6,765 nt of DNA from Actinomycetes bacterium (lineage in GTDB: Bacteria; Actinomycetota; Acidimicrobiia; Acidimicrobiales; Palsa-688), in the NCBI GenBank assembly GCA_021819345.1, contig JAKARG010000180.1, forward strand, positions 1 through 6,765, in the 5' to 3' direction. This document shows, one piece after another, positions 5,473 to 6,765 of the stretch (the first letter of the stretch is position 1; the number at the start of each line of letters is the position of its first letter). The notes under the pieces were generated by a model. That model saw nothing but the letters and a program-made list of their open reading frames with translations, did not search any database and was not told the origin of the DNA. The translations under genes were made by a program, and so were the position numbers.

Positions 5473-6765
5473 GTGGCCGAAGGCGTTGCATCCGTGACCG
5501 AGTTGTATCGACCCCTCGACGAGGCCGAGGTGGGCCGCAAGCACTGGCTCACGGTGCTCACCGCCGGCATGGGCTTCTTCACCGACGCCTATGACCTGTT
5601 CATCATCGGCACGGTCACGGTCATCCTGACCCCGATCTTCCGCTTGAACACGAACCAGATCTCACTGCTCAACTCCATCTCCCTCTTGGCGTCGGTGCTC
5701 GGAGCGCTCACCTTCGGCAAGCTGATGGACCGGCTCGGACGCAAGAAGGTCTACGGCTTGGAAGTGGCCCTTCTCGCGGTGGGTGCCATCCTCACCGCCT
5801 TCGCGTGGAACTTTGAGTCGCTGTTCATCTTCCGGATCCTGGTCGGCATCGGGGTGGGTGGCGACTACGCCACCTCGGCCGTGATCACGTCCGAGTACGC
5901 CAACAAGAAGTCCCGGGGGCGCCTGGTGGGCACCGTGTTCGCCATGCAGGGCTTCGGCCTGATGGCCGGACCGGCCATCGCTGCCATCTTCCTCGGAGCC
6001 GGGGTGCCCAATGGGATCGCCTGGCGGTTGATGCTCGGTCTCGGGGCTGTTCCCGCCCTGTCGGTGGTCTACCTCCGCCGCAAGATCCGAGAGACCCCTC
6101 GCTACACCTTGAGTGTCCGCGGCGACGTGGCAGAGACGGCCAAGACGGTCGAGTGGGTGACCGGCCAGGCCTCGAAGGTCAACGGTCAGGCGACAACCGG
6201 CAACGGCAATCGCCCCGTCGCACCGATCGCTGCAACCTCCGACCTGCGGAAGCGACTGACCTCCAAGCCGTACCTGCTGCGTCTTATCGGCACGGCGGGG
6301 AGTTGGTTCCTGATGGACATCGCCTTCTATGGCAACTCGGTCTCCAGCCCGCTGATCTTGAAGCAGCTCCAGCCCCATGGGAGCCTGCTCTCCCATACCC
6401 TCATCTCGCTCGCCATCTTCACGGTGGCCGCGGTCCCGGGATACTGGGTGGCGGTCTGGTTGATGGACCGTCTGGGGCGCAAGCGGATCCAGTGGCAGGG
6501 GTTTCTGGTCATGGCCCTGGCGTTCGGAGGCATCTGGCTTATCCCCGGTGCCGTGAAGAACACCGCCCTGTTCCTCGGCCTGTTTGCCATCAGCTACTTC
6601 TTCATCGAGTTCGGCCCCAACGAGACCACCTTCGTGTTTCCCTCGGAGATCTTCCCCACTTCCATCCGGGGCATGGGTGACGGCATATCGGCGGCAGGCG
6701 GGAAGTTCGGGGCCTTCCTCGGGGCGCTCCTCGTGCCTCATCTCCTCAAGTCGGTCGGGATCAGC
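5473..6765 (+). CDS. MFS transporter, phosphate:H+ symporter (PHS) family, 3' end outside window
   Basis: This is an inner-membrane secondary transporter, probably taking up inorganic phosphate with protons. The first 431 codons are present and in frame to the window edge; relatives are usually somewhat longer, so one or two terminal helices are probably missing. Transmembrane helix 1 carries GFFTDAYDLF with D38 and D41. MFS motif A (GKLMDRLGRKK) is at 82-92. The family signature G-x-G-x-G-G-D-Y followed by S-E-Y-A-N-K-K is at 125-147, with D131. The segment around 278-286 holds D282, in the position of the conserved helix-7 Asp of phosphate symporters. A second motif-A-like WLMDRLGRKR is at 329-338. 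A polar, Asn/Thr/Gly-rich loop (about 205-260) separates the two six-helix halves. The start is GTG 5473 with a good ribosome-binding site. The PHO-box-like array upstream fits phosphate transport. Other substrates of related MFS members remain possible. Confidence 0.88.
   Translation, partial: MAEGVASVTELYRPLDEAEVGRKHWLTVLTAGMGFFTDAYDLFIIGTVTVILTPIFRLNTNQISLLNSISLLASVLGALTFGKLMDRLGRKKVYGLEVALLAVGAILTAFAWNFESLFIFRILVGIGVGGDYATSAVITSEYANKKSRGRLVGTVFAMQGFGLMAGPAIAAIFLGAGVPNGIAWRLMLGLGAVPALSVVYLRRKIRETPRYTLSVRGDVAETAKTVEWVTGQASKVNGQATTGNGNRPVAPIAATSDLRKRLTSKPYLLRLIGTAGSWFLMDIAFYGNSVSSPLILKQLQPHGSLLSHTLISLAIFTVAAVPGYWVAVWLMDRLGRKRIQWQGFLVMALAFGGIWLIPGAVKNTALFLGLFAISYFFIEFGPNETTFVFPSEIFPTSIRGMGDGISAAGGKFGAFLGALLVPHLLKSVGIS

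Noticed and set aside
5662..6741. Long leftward open frame (359 codons) opposite the transporter
   Set aside because: It is antisense to a clearly recognisable MFS gene with conserved motifs, and its Gly/His/Asp/Glu-rich product resembles no protein I know. It is a shadow of GC-rich coding DNA.

Overview
This is a GC-rich window with strong G/C preference at third codon positions and frequent ATGA start/stop overlaps. It looks like a chromosomal or integrated-element segment of a high-GC Gram-positive bacterium, most likely an actinobacterium. A more precise placement, for example Acidimicrobiia, is only a guess. No RNA gene or CRISPR array was seen.

Left part (1-3167): three rightward genes are joined by two 4-base ATGA overlaps. 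They are an unrecognised 330-residue protein ending in a CxxC/CxxC zinc ribbon, a small 126-codon reading frame that contains a 75-bp tandem repeat, and a 597-residue large serine recombinase with resolvase, recombinase, zinc-ribbon and coiled-coil parts. The layout reads as one translation-coupled operon of an integrative element, with the first two products as possible accessory factors of the recombinase. The operon's promoter lies left of the window.

Middle part (about 3252-5279): a complete insertion sequence of about 2.03 kb, bounded by 22/23-bp inverted repeats and possibly by a 5-bp TAGTT target duplication. It carries a DDE transposase (rightward, with an N-terminal DUF772-like region) and, divergently, a 123-residue DUF6788-type protein with a Cys/His cluster. 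A rho-independent terminator follows the transposase just inside the right end. The element landed between genes and leaves the recombinase intact.

Right part (5280-6765): an intergenic region of nearly 200 bp, then the first 431 codons of a major-facilitator transporter that runs off the window. Its signatures match the phosphate:H+ symporter (PHS) family. Upstream of it are five consecutive in-phase 11-nt direct repeats resembling the GTTCACC units of actinobacterial PHO boxes. This suggests the transporter is controlled by a PhoP/RegX3-type phosphate-starvation regulator. The regulatory site and the predicted substrate support each other and form the most coherent biological story in the window.
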